The notes beneath the pieces are model-generated. The model was not told where the DNA came from, did no database searches, and saw only the letters and a program-made list of their open reading frames with translations. Positions 21,336 to 32,156 of a stretch of DNA of 64,000 bases are shown piece after piece. The stretch is from contig NC_057803.1 in assembly GCF_018294505.1 (NCBI RefSeq), forward strand, positions 686,461,252 to 686,525,251, written 5' to 3'. Source of the stretch: Triticum aestivum (lineage: Eukaryota > Streptophyta > Magnoliopsida > Poales > Poaceae). The translations under genes were made by a program, and so were the position numbers. The first letter of the stretch is position 1, and each line of letters starts with the position of its first letter.

Positions 21336-22343
21336 TGTCGGTGTACTAGAGTAGGGGTACCCTAGTATCCCGAACTTGTGCACGGGCAGTCGCAGCGTCC
21401 CGCGGCAAGGCTTGCCAGGTGACCGCCAAGGTCCTCTGTGGTTCCTTTGGAGCCATTCAAGAACAAAGTATTCAAGCCAAGGAGACAAGACCCCGGCAAG
21501 AGGAGCTTGTCGGGAAGGCCAACCAAGGCACCTCAAGACCCCGGCAAGAGGAGCTTGTCGGGAAGGCCAACCAAGGCACCTCACGACCCCGGCAAGAGGA
21601 GCTTGCCGGGAAGGCCACCCAAGGCATCTCAAGGAACTTGCCGCGGCACGCCGCGCGCCCCGGCAAGGCCCGGTGAGCGACAAGCTCCCGGACGCGACAA
21701 GACAACGACCGCGGCAAGGCGCTTGCCGCGGCAAGCCACCACTCTGTGCCCGCGCTCCAGCACATCCACCAACGTGTCGCTCTGGGACCCTTCCAGGCGT
21801 GCGTGGCGGGAGGCTGTGCAGCCAGCGGTGCGCGGTGGCAAGCGGCGATGACAAGATTGCCATCGTGGCAAGTGGTGGCGTCCCTGGCGGTCCCTTTTGC
21901 ACTATTTAGGCGACACAGACGGGCATTTAATGCCCTTGTCCCCTGCCGTCAGGGTTAGGTATGATACACTGTAGCAGGTAGCTGTACCTACCGCAGCACC
22001 TTTACATTTTTACCCTTGTCTACGTTGCCACCTGTCGGTGACCCCTTGAGCATATAAAAGGAGGCCCATGCGCAACGTAGAGGGGGGTTGGCTGGTTCGA
22101 GAGACACTCACGCTCGGTCTCGTTAGCTGCTGGTGTGTACTGTAGCACTCCGCGCTCCCGAGCAAGAACTCGATACAAACCACAAAGCAGGAGTAGGGTT
22201 TTACGCATCCGTGCGGCTCGAACCTGGGTAAACTGCTTGTGTGCCTCGCCTCGATCCGCTCTTTGCGCAACCTCCGCCCTCACCGAATCGAAAGGGACTC
22301 GGCCCACCGGTCCCATAGGTGTTCGTGGATCAATCCCCCGACA
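21336..22343 (+). repeat. 3' LTR of element A (1008 bp)
   Basis: Same length and ends as the 5' LTR; about 2 percent different by eye. It is preceded by a GGGGGC-containing tract in the polypurine-tract position. The 48-bp array is at 21487-21630 and the TATA box at 22053-22060. Confidence 0.95.
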
Positions 22344-22348
22344 ACGGG
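22344..22348. repeat. Target-site duplication of element A, right (ACGGG)
   Basis: Matches 8855-8859. The remaining intron 2 sequence continues to the exon 2 donor at 22423. Confidence 0.95.
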
Positions 22349-22423
22349 TATATTCATTGTGTCATGATATATTGCCAACAGCATCAGGGAGTGACAATGG
22401 TTGCTATAATGCTAAGTACTCAC

Positions 22424-23576
22424 CATGGTACAATGCCTGACGTGAGAAGTAGTGCCAAAGGGCAAGCTAGAGCATAAATGGCGCGAGTGAGGGAAGTCCC
22501 TGCACGCTACCTGCAGAAGCATAGCCAATTGTTAATACCAACAATCAAGGGGTGCCTGAGGTAAACTCTGGCATTATAGGATAACTCTTTCTAAAACTAC
22601 ATTTGACATGAAGTGAAAAAGCGCAGATAGAGATAACCCAGGGTCAATGTCAATACAAACAGGTGGACATGGAGACTTAAGCAACCACTTGGATATTTTA
22701 CAGTTCATTTCTATTTGTTCAGGGCGGACGGCGTGAACTCTGATTCAATCCGGGTATTCTTGTGGGAAAGTTGGCTAGAGATTTCCTGGAAAAATACCAG
22801 CCCCTTTCGGTTCATAATGAGACGGGACTTTTCTATTTTGATTCTATAGATTTATTTTGCTTAGTACTATGTACAAAAGGGACGAGCCGTATGAGATGAA
22901 AACCTCACGTACTACTGTTTTGGAACGGAGATTTTTTGAATAGAATGGAACACTGCAATTTTAACCAATTGCATAGTGTTTGAATAGAGGATGATGTCTT
23001 GCAGCAGCAGCAAACAAATAAATCAACTTTGTCAGTGGATTCGGAAGTCACACCTGCGTCAACTTGCAACTAGATCAGCACAAAATACTCACACGGTACA
23101 GCACATCTGATGGCATCTCCGTGGATTGCCCCCAATATAGCAAGCACAAATTTCATAACGGAAGGCACAAATACCTGGCCTTTCTCTGCAACTATGAACA
23201 CTTCATCCAAGCTGCCACCAAGGCTCACCCTCCTCTCCTGTTTCACAACGGCAACCGGCCCGTCGGGGTCACCGTCTAGGACCCAGCAATCGTCGTCCTC
23301 CTCCTCGACGCCACCGGACTTGCCCTTCTTCACCACCACGAGATTGGAGCCCCCGGTCGGCCCTTCTTCTTCACCAAAACGCAACTTCCCGGCCACGGGG
23401 GCAGATCCGTCGCCCTCCTCCTCCTCCTCCTCGTCGGAACTAATGACCACAACGTTCGGCGCCGCGGCCCCCCTCCTTCCGCCCCCAGAATCCCTGGCTC
23501 GACCGGACGGAGGGCTCCGAGAAGCCATGAAACCCTGGGCGAGGCCGCGGTAGCCCGAGCCGTCGGCGCGCGCCAT
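22424..23576 (-). CDS. 5' part of the split gene: exons 1-2, RIN13-like N-terminus
   Basis: Exon 1 (23175-23576) starts at the ATG whose complement is at 23574-23576 and encodes 134 residues. It has a Gly/Arg/Ser-rich start, then VVVISSDEEEEEE, then a DDDCWVLDGDPDGP motif, and ends IVAEKGQ at a CAG/GTATTT donor. Exon 2 (22424-22510) follows a CTGCAG acceptor and gives 29 residues beginning VACRDFPHSRHLC, ending in TM at a GTGAGT donor. Intron 1 is 664 bp. The exon 2 motif and its continuation in exon 3 are those of plant RPM1-interacting protein 13 (RIN13)-type proteins, where they probably bind metal; that attribution is family recall. An upstream in-frame ATG (23834) would lengthen the protein, but the 134-residue exon start fits better. 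Only about 75 bp of intron 2 remains before the retrotransposon. Confidence 0.7.
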
Positions 23577-23884
23577 GGATCCGGCCTGGTCGGAACCTCT
23601 GGCCCGGTCCGGTCCAGGAGCAGACGCGTCGGAGATGCGGCAGATCTTGGCTCGCGGCGGCGACCGGCGGCGAGGAGAGACTCTCTCCTCCTGGTTCTTG
23701 TGGAGAGGAAAGAAAACCGACCAGCTCTGCTTCTCTGCACCTCGGCTCCTGTTCTGTACTGCTACGCCTACGCGTATGGCTGGTGTGACGGCTGCGGGAC
23801 CCACCGCCTCTAATTTTTTGAAATTCGAATGCACAGAGCCCGTCGTTTTTGTAAAGGTGGTGTGGGACGGTCCACTCTTTTTTT
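23577..23884 (-). promoter_or_regulatory. 5' flank / probable leader and promoter of the RIN13-like/RRM gene
   Basis: About 300 bp of fairly GC-rich sequence separates the ATG at 23576 from the inverted arm of the next transposon. No convincing TATA box was seen. The long-arm DNA element therefore abuts the promoter. Confidence 0.4.
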
Positions 23885-24675
23885 ATGGACCCTGGTAAGT
23901 GTCAAACGACAAGTCTAGTTACGTGAGAATGTCAACTTTAGTTAGCAGGCAAATTTGACAATTTTGATCTGTGGACGAAAAGATTTCACAAAATGAACTG
24001 CTTTGAAAAAAATTCCACCCAGGTGACCGTTTTGAGTGGCGCCCGACACGAAGGCGCCACACCCTACAGTGCAGCGCCCAGCTCGTAGGCGTTGCACGTC
24101 TGTCCAGCGTGGCAACCCGGGCCCCTCTCCTGGTTGTGCAGCGCCTAACTGAAAGGAGCTGCACAATGTAGTGCAACGCCTAGCTGAAAGGAGCTGCACT
24201 ATTTTATATTAAAATTATTGTAACTTTTAATCCGTGTATCCAATGAAAACGTGCCTTACATGAATGTTGTGCATTTTTCTATGCTCTATGCAATGGTGGC
24301 ATTTTTATCTATGTTAGGATCAATTTGCTTGATGAAAACTCTGTGGCAAAAGTGCATCATAATATAAATGACAGAATCTGTTAAAATTTGCAAACTTGGC
24401 TTGATGATATCCAATGACCTATAGCTCTTATGCATTTGCATCCTACATAAGTTTTGCACTACTAATGTGTACTTTCACACCATGCCTGTCCTTGCCATGT
24501 TAATCATCTTTAACATGTTCATTTCGTGCATCTAAGTGACTAACATGATATAAATAAACTTCTACCCCAGAAAGTTGCATTTTGTAAGATCCATAGTAAT
24601 TAATCCTGGCATCATATGAATATGATCTAATTATGGAAGTTGGAAAATCGATCTTATGTCTACTTTATGTCTGAT
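23885..24675 (+). repeat. Left inverted arm
   Basis: Contains repeated words such as GCCTAGCTGAAAGGAGCTGC (twice around 24145-24205) and then an AT-rich part matching the right arm in reverse complement. Homology stops near CTTATGTCTACTTTAT. Confidence 0.75.
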
Positions 24676-25182
24676 ACGGGCATGGCACCATCAATTGTTA
24701 ATGCTATCGAAGCTAAGCCAGTTAAGGAGAGAAGCCATTGGAAAATAATGTCATGCATGCGGTCAGATTGCATCGAGGAAACGATGGTCATGTACGTCAG
24801 TTGTGTGGATCGAGAATAAATTTTGTAATTAGCAGACCAAAAATCAATGAGTGTTGCATGCATTAGATTCAAGACGAAGAGACGTGCATGGTCCTGTACG
24901 CATAGTATGACCAGATTTGGACTATAAGAAAAACATGGCGTGGGGAGGATCATCATGGGGCAGTTTTGGTTTATTCGTGAGTTATGAGACATACAGAAAA
25001 CATCAGAGTTTCGGGCGACCATATCTTGTATACCATCTATGATTTTTCTATCGTGAAAATTTACTAGCAACGGAGGGTTGATCATCACATCAACACCTAC
25101 GTGCTGATGCAAGGGGATCATTATTTTTATTCATGTATTTTCATACGTGGGTGAAAATTATTCTTGGAGGTTGCGAGGAGGA
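24676..25182. other. Extra segment inside the left arm (continues 33893-33980)
   Basis: This sequence has no counterpart in the right arm, so it was inserted or captured. Minus strand 24660-25121 stays open for 153 codons, with no domain I recognise. It may be chance. Element B landed inside this segment. Confidence 0.4.
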
Positions 25183-25187
25183 ACAAG

Positions 25188-26921
25188 TGTTGGGAACGTA
25201 GTAATTTCAAAATTTTCCTACGCACACGCAAGATCATGGTGATGCATAGCAACGAGAGGGGAGAGTGTGATCTACGTACCCTTGTAGACCGACAGCGGAA
25301 GCGTTATGACAACGCGGTTGATGTAGTCGTACGTCTTCACGGCCCGACCGATCAAGCACCGAAACTACGGCACCTTCGAGTTTTAGCACATGTTCAGCTC
25401 GATGACGATCCCCGGACTCTGATCCAGCAAAGTGTCGGGGAAGAGTTCCGTCAGCACGACGGCATGGTGACGATCTTGATGTTCTACCGTCGCAGGGCTT
25501 CGCCTAAGCACCGCTACAATATTATCGAGGAGTATGGTGGAAGGGGGCACTGCACACGGCTAACAAAACGATCACGTGGATCAACTTGTGTGTCTAGGGG
25601 TGCCCCCTGCCCCCGTATATAAAGGAGCAAGGGGAGGAGGCCGGCCGGCCCTAGGGCGTGCCAAGGAGGAGGAGTCCTCCTCCTAGTAGGAGTAGGACTC
25701 CCCTCTTTCCTACTACTAGGAGGGGGAAAGGAAGGGGGAGAGGGAGAAGGAAAGGGGGGCGCCGCCCCCCCTCTCCTAGTCCAATTCGGACCAGAGGGGG
25801 AGGGGGCGTGCGGCCCACCCTGGCCGCCCCTCTCTCTCTCCACTAGGGCCCATGAGGCCCATTACTTCTCCCGGGGGGGTTCCGGTAACCCTCCGGCACT
25901 CCGGTTTTCTCTGAAATCATCCGGAACACTTCCGGTGTCTGAATATAGCCGTCCAATATATCAATCTTTATGTCTCGACCATTTCGAGACTCCTCGTCAT
26001 GTCCGTGATCACATCCGGGACTCCGAACTAACTTCGCTACATCAAAACTCATAAACTCATAATATAACTGTCATCGAAACCTTAAGCGTGCGGACCCTAC
26101 GGGTTCGAGAACAATGTAGACATGACCGAGACATGTCTCCGGTCAATAACCAATAGCGGAACCTGGATGCTCATATTGGCTCCCACATATTCTACGAAGA
26201 TCTTTATCGGTCAGACCACATAACAACATACGTTGTTCCCTCTGTCATCGGTATGTTACTTGCCCGAGATTCGATCGTCGGTATCTCAATACATAGTTCA
26301 ATCTCGTTACCGGCAAGTCTCTTTACTCATTTCGTAATACATCATCTCGCAACTAACTCATTAGTTGCAATGCTTGCAAGGCTTATGTGATGTGCATTAC
26401 CAAGAGGGCCCAGAGATACCTCTCCGACAATCGGAGTGACAAATCCTAATCTCGAAATACGCCAACTCAACATTTACCTTTGGAGACACCTATAGAGCTC
26501 CTTTATAATCACCCAATTACGTTTTGACGTTTGGTAGCACACAAAGTGTTCCTCCGGCAAACGGGAGTTGCATAATCTCATAGTTATAGGAACATGTATA
26601 AGTCATGAAGAAAGCAATAGCAACATACTAAACGATCGGGTGCTAAGCTAATGGAATGGGTCATGTCAATCACATTATTCTCCTAATATTGTGATCCCAT
26701 TAATCAAATGACAACACATGTCTATGGTTAGGAAACATAACCATCTTTGATTAACGAGCTAGTCAAGTAGAAGCATACTAGTGACGTTTAGTTTGTCTAT
26801 ATATTCACACAAGTATTATGTTTCCGGATAATACAATCTTAGCATGAATAATAAACATTTATCATGATATAAGGAAATAAAATAATAACATTATTATTGC
26901 CTCTAGGGCATATTTCCTTCA
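25188..26921 (-). repeat. 3' LTR of element B (1734 bp)
   Basis: Flanked on the interior side by the polypurine tract AAGTGGGAGAC (minus strand). The other LTR is 1731 bp; small indels near 25275 account for the length difference. Open frames such as 25514-25843 are purine/pyrimidine-rich LTR sequence, not genes. Confidence 0.95.
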
Positions 26922-26954
26922 GTCTCCCACTTGCACTAGAGTTAATAATCTAGA

Positions 26955-29900
26955 TTACACAGTAATGATTCTAACACCCATGGAGCTTTGGTGCTGATCA
27001 TGTTTTGCTCGTGGAAGAGGCTTAATCAATGGGTCTGCAACATTCAGATCTGTATGTATCTTGCGTCTCCCACCTGGACTAGATCCCGGATGGAATTGAA
27101 GCGTCTCTTGATGTGCTTGGTTCTCTTGTGAAATCTGGATTCCTTTGCCAAGGCAATTGCACCAGTATTGTCACAAAAGATTTTCATTGGACCCGATGCA
27201 CTAGGTATGACACCTAAATCGGATATGAACTCCTTCATTCAGACTCCTTCATTTGCTGCTTCCGAAGCATCTATGTACTCCGCTTCACATGTAGATCCCG
27301 CCACAACGCTCTGTTTAGAACTGCACCAACTGACAGCTCCACCGTTTAATGTAAACACGTATCCGGTTTGTGATTTAGAATCGTCCGGATCAGTGTCAAA
27401 GCTTGCATCAACGTAACCATTTACGATGAGCTCTTTGTCACCTCCATATATGAGAAACATATCCTTAGTCCTTTTCAGGTATTTTAGGATGTTCTTGACC
27501 GCTGTCCAGTGATCCACTCCTGGATTACTTTGGTACCTCCCTGCTAGACTTATAGCAAGACACACATCAGGTCTGGTACACAGCATTGCATACATGATAG
27601 ACCCTATGGCTGAAGCATAGGGAACATCTTTCATTTTCTCTCTATCTTCTGCATTGGTCGGGCATTGAGTCTTACTCAATTTCACACCTTGTAACACAGG
27701 AAAGAATCCTTTCTTTGCTTGATCCATTTTGAACTTCTTCAAAATTTTGTCAAGGTATGTGCTTTGTGAAAGTCCAATTAAGCGTCTTGATCTATCTCTA
27801 TAGATCTTAATGCCCAATATATAAGCAACTTCACCGAGGTCTTTCATTGAAAAACTCTTATTCAAGTATCCCTTTATGCTATCCAGAAATTCTATATCAT
27901 TTCTTATTAGTAATATGTCATCTACATATAATATCAGAAATACTACAGAGCTCCCACTCATTTTCTTGTAAATACAGGCTTCTCCAAAAGTTTGTACAAA
28001 ACCAAATGCTTTGATCACACTATCAAAGCGTTTATTCCAACTCCGAGAGGCTTACACCAGTCCATAAATGGATCGCTGGAGCTTGCACACTTTGTTAGCT
28101 CCCTTTGGATCGACAAAACCTTCCGGCTGCATCATATACAACTCTTCTTCCAGAAATCCATTCAAGAATGCAGATTGACATCCATCTGCCATATTTCATA
28201 ATCATAAAATGCGGCAATTGCTAACATGATTCGGACGGACTTAAACATCGCTACGGGTGAGAAGGTCTCATCGTAGTCAATCCCTTGAACTTGTCGAAAA
28301 CCTTTTGCGACAAGTCAAGCTTTGTAGACAGTAACATTACCGTCAGCGTCAGTCTTCTTCTTGAAGATCCATTTATTCTCAATTGCTTGCCGATCTTTGG
28401 GCAAGTCAACCAAAGTCCACACTTTGTTCTCATACATGGATCCCATCTCAGATTTCATGGCTTCAAGCCATTTTGCGGAATCTGGGCTCACCATCGCTTC
28501 TCCATAGTTCGTAGGTTCATCATGATCTAGTAGCATGACTTCCAGAACAGGATTACCGTACCACTCTGGTGCGGATCTTACTCTGGTTGATCTACGAGGT
28601 TCAGTAGTATCTTGTTCTGATGTTTCATGATCATCATCATTAGCTTCCTCACTAATTGGTGTAGGTGTCACAGAAACCGGTTTCTGTGATGTACTACTTT
28701 CCAATAAGGGAGCATGTACAGTTACCTCATCAAGTTCTACTTTCCTCCCACTCACTTCTTTCGAGAGAAACTCCTTCTCTAGAAAGTTTCCGAATTTAGC
28801 AACAAAAGTCTTGCCTTCGGATCTGTGATAGAAGGTGTATCCAATAGTTTCCTTTGGATATCCTATGAAGACACATTTCTCCAATTTGGGTTCGAGCTTA
28901 TCAGGTTGAAGCTTTTTCACATAAGCATCACAGCCCCAAACTTTCAGAAACGACAACTTTGGTTTCTTGCCAAACCACAGTTCATAAGGCGTCGTCTCAA
29001 CGGATTTTGATGGTGCCCTATTTAACGTGAATGCGGCTGTCTTTAGAGCATAACCCCAAAATGATAGCGGTAAATCAGTAAGAGACATCATAGATCGCAC
29101 CATATCAAGTAAAGTACGATTACGACGTTCGGACACACCATTACGCTGTGGTGTTCCGGGTGGCATGAGTTGCGAAACTATTCCGCATTGTTTCAAATGT
29201 ACACCAAACTCGTAACTCAAATATTCTCCTCCACGATCAGATCGTAGGAATTTTATTTTCTTGTTATGATGATTTTCAACTTCACTCTGAAATTCTTTGA
29301 ACTTTTCAAATGTTTCAGACTTATGTTTCATTAAGTAGATATACCCATATCTGCTTAAGTCATCTGTGAAAGTGAGAAAATAACGATATCCGCCACGAGC
29401 TTCGACATTCATCGGACCACATACATCTGTATGTATGATTTCCAAAAAATCTGTTGCTCTCTCCATAGTACCGGAGAATGGTGTTTTTGTCATCTTACCC
29501 ATAAGGCACAGTTCGCAAGTACCATGTGATTCATAATCAAGTGGTTCCAAAAGTCCATCAGTATGGAGTTTCTTCATGCGCTTTATATCGATATGACCTA
29601 AACGGTAGTGCCACAAATAAGTTGCACTATCATTATCAACTCTGCATCTTTTGGCTTCAACATTATGAATATGTGTGTCACTACTATCGAGATTTAATAA
29701 GAATAGACCATTCTTCATGGGTGCATGACCATAAAAGATATTACTCATATAAATAGAACAACCATTATTCTCTGATTTAAATGAATAAACGTCTCGCATC
29801 AAACAAGATCCAGATATAATGTTCATGCTCAACGCTGGCACCAAATAACAATTATTTAGGTCTAATACTAATCCCGAAGGTAGATGTAGAGGTAGCGTGC

Positions 29901-30930
29901 CGACCGCGATCACATCGACTTTGGAACCATTTCCCACGCGCATCGTCACCTCGTCCTTAGCCAATCTTCGCTTAATCCGTAGTCCCTGTTTCGAGTTGCA
30001 AATGTTAGCAACAGAACCAGTATCAAATACCCAGGTGCTACTGCGAGCATTAGTAAGGTACACATCAATAACATGTATATCGCATATACCTTTGTTCACC
30101 TTGCCATCCTTCTTATCCACCAAATACTTGGGGCAGTTCCGCTTCCAGTGACCAGTCTGCTTGCAGTAGAAGCACTCAGTTTCAGGCTTAGGTCCAGATT
30201 TGGGTTTCTTCTCTTGAGCAATAACTTGCTTGCTGTTCTTTTTGAAGTTCCCCTTCTTCTTCCCTTTGCCCTTTTTCTTGAAACTAGTGGTCTTGTTGAT
30301 CATCAACACTTGGTGCTCCTTCTTGATTTCTACCTCCGCAGCTTTCAGCATTGCGAAGAGCTCGGGAATAGTCTTATTCATCCCTTGCATATTATAGTTC
30401 ATCACGAAGCTCTTGTAGCTAGGTGGCAGTGATTGGAGAATTCTGTCAATGACGCAATCATCTGGAAGATTAACTCCCAATTGAATCAAGTGATTATTAT
30501 ACCCAGACATTTTGAGTATATGCTCACTGACAGAACTGTTCTTCTCCATCTTGCAGCTATAGAACTTATTGGAGACTTCATATCTCTCAATCCGGGCATT
30601 TGCTTGAAATATTAACTTCAACTCCTGGAACATCTCATATGCTCCATGACGTTCAAAACGTCGTTGAAGTCCCGATTCTAAGCCGTAAAGCATGGCACAC
30701 TGAACTATCGAGTAGTCATCAGTTTTGCTCTGCCAGATGTTCATAACATCTGGTGTTGCTCCAGCAGCAGCCCTGGCACCCAGCGGTGCTTCCAGTACAT
30801 AATTCTTCTGTGCAGCAATGAGGATAATCCTCAAGTTACGGACCTAGTCCGTGTAATTGCTACCATCATCTTTCAACTTTGCTTTCTCAAGGAACGCATT
30901 AAAATTCAACGGAACAACACCACGGGCCAT
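26955..30930 (-). pseudogene. Element B gag-pol
   Basis: Starts MARGVVPLNFNAFLEKAKLK at 30930. A TAG (complement at 30844-30846) replaces a probable Trp, after which one frame stays open for 839 codons (28315-30834). That frame contains Gag, the zinc knuckle CFYCKQTGHWKRNC, protease DTGS, integrase (HTDVCGPM, LRSDRGGEY, then the ERRNRTLLDM region) and the start of RT. TGA at 28315-28317 (probably CGA to TGA), a 1-base loss near 28175 and another stop near 28050 precede the RT frame with YVDD (27917-27928). RNase H runs to TGA at 27239, continues as MKEFISDLGVIP, shifts frame near 27070, and ends VRIITV at 26955. It needs only about six repairs, so decay is recent. Confidence 0.9.
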
Positions 30931-32142
30931 CTATCTACAATCAAACATAAACAATCAAGATACTATCAGGTACTAAGTTCATGATAAATTTAAGTTCAAT
31001 TAATCATATTACTAAAGAACTCCCACTTAGATAGACATCCCTCTAATCCTCTAAGTGATTACGTGATCCAAATCAACTTACCATGTCCGATCATCACGTG
31101 AGATGGAGTAGTTTCATTGGTGAACATCACTATGTTGATCATATCTACTATATGATTCACGCTCGACCTTTCGGTCTCCGTGTTTTGAGGCCATATTTGT
31201 GTATGCTTGGCTCATTAAGTATAACCTGAGTATTCTGCGTGTGCAACTGTTTTGCACCCGTTGTATTTGAACATAGAGCCTATCACACCCGATCATCACG
31301 TGGTGTCTCAGCACGAAGAACTTTTGCAACGGTGCATACTCAGGGAGAACACTACTTGATAATTAGTGAGAGATCATCTTAAAATGCTACCGTCAAACAA
31401 AGCAAGATAAGATGTATAAAAGATAAACATCACGTGCAATCAATATAAGTGATATGATATGGCCATCATCATCTTGTGCTTGTGATCTCCATCTTCGAAG
31501 CACCGTCATGATCACCATTGTCACCGGCGTGACACCTTGATTATCATTGTAGCATCGTTGTCGTCTCGCCAATCTTATGCTTTCACGACTATCGCTACTG
31601 CTTAGTGATAAAGTAAAGCATTACAGCGCAATTGCATTGCATACAATAAAGCGACAACCATATGGCTCCTGCCAGTTGCCGATAAATTAGTTACAAAACA
31701 TGATCATCTCATACAATAAAATTTAGCATCGTGTCTTGATCATATCACATCACAACATGCCCTGCACAAACAAGTTAGACGTCCTCTACTTTGTTGTTGC
31801 AAGTTTTACGTGGCTGCTACGGGCTTAGCAAGAACCGTTCTTACCTACGCATCAAAACCACAATGATAGTTTGTCAAGTTGGTGCTGTTTTAACCTTCGC
31901 AAGGACCGGGCATAGCCACACTTGGTTCAACTAAAGTTGGAGAAACTGACACCCGCTAGCCACCTTTGTGCAAAGCGCGTCGGGAGAACCGGTCTCGCGT
32001 AAGCGTAGCGAAATGTCGGTCCGGGCCGCTTTGTCCAACAATACCGAACCAAAGTATGACATGCTGGTAAGCAGTATGACTTATATCGCCCACAACTCAC
32101 TTGTGTTCTTCTCGTGCATATAACATCAACGCATAAAACTTA
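30931..32142 (-). other. Element B 5' leader
   Basis: Untranslated leader between primer-binding site and gag start, about 1.2 kb. Homologous leaders occur in C (41628-42960), D (48960-50244, minus) and E (61924-63215). No coding sequence supported. Confidence 0.7.
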
Positions 32143-32156
32143 GGCTCGGATGCCAC

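Larger units (their letters stand above)
8860..22343 (+). mobile_element. Element A: Ty3/Gypsy LTR retrotransposon, Tat lineage, 13,484 bp
   Basis: Two 1008-bp LTRs (8860-9867 and 21336-22343) begin TGTCGGTG and end CCCCGACA. The 5-bp target duplication ACGGG is at 8855-8859 and 22344-22348. The order of internal domains is gag, protease, reverse transcriptase, RNase H, a second plant-type (archaeal) RNase H and integrase. A spliced antisense gene then follows before the 3' LTR. The dual RNase H and antisense ORF mark the Tat (RIRE2/Retand/Grande-like) lineage. About 21 LTR differences counted by eye give roughly 2 percent divergence. At the commonly used grass LTR rate of 1.3e-8 per site per year that is about 0.8 million years. 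gag-pol has several stops and frameshifts, so this copy is not autonomous. It is inserted antisense in intron 2 of the RIN13-like/RRM gene. Confidence 0.95.
6518..23576 (-). pseudogene. RIN13-like / tandem-RRM gene, seven exons, split by a Gypsy element and carrying one in-frame stop
   Basis: Exons on the minus strand are 23175-23576, 22424-22510, 8548-8803, 8215-8450, 7680-7781, 6642-6929 and 6518-6562. All visible junctions are GT-AG and phase is kept throughout. The joined product would be 471 residues with a TAG at codon 177. Residues 1-134 are acidic and low-complexity. Residues 135-189 form a Cys/His cluster (C137, H142, H145, C147, H157, H160, C161, C164, C166, C169, C175, H187, C188, H189) like that of RPM1-interacting protein 13. 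RRM1 spans about 299-370 and RRM2 about 392-468. The RRM pair resembles chloroplast ribonucleoproteins, but no transit peptide is visible. Element A (13,484 bp) lies in intron 2, which would otherwise be about 131 bp. Apart from the TAG all exons are clean, so this is either a recent pseudogene or a gene expressed only in part. RIN13 assignment is from memory of the family. Confidence 0.75.

Noticed and set aside
24660..25121. 153-codon minus-strand frame as a host gene
   Set aside because: No domain, no splice partners and only one open frame of chance-compatible length; kept only as a possible captured fragment.
25514..25843. Pro/Ser-rich open frame (copy at 32476-33018)
   Set aside because: Lies within the LTRs of element B in a GGAGGGGGA-type tract; not part of gag-pol.
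32143..32156. tRNA gene near LTR ends
   Set aside because: The tRNA-like words are primer-binding sites; no cloverleaf-compatible tRNA gene was recognised anywhere in the window.
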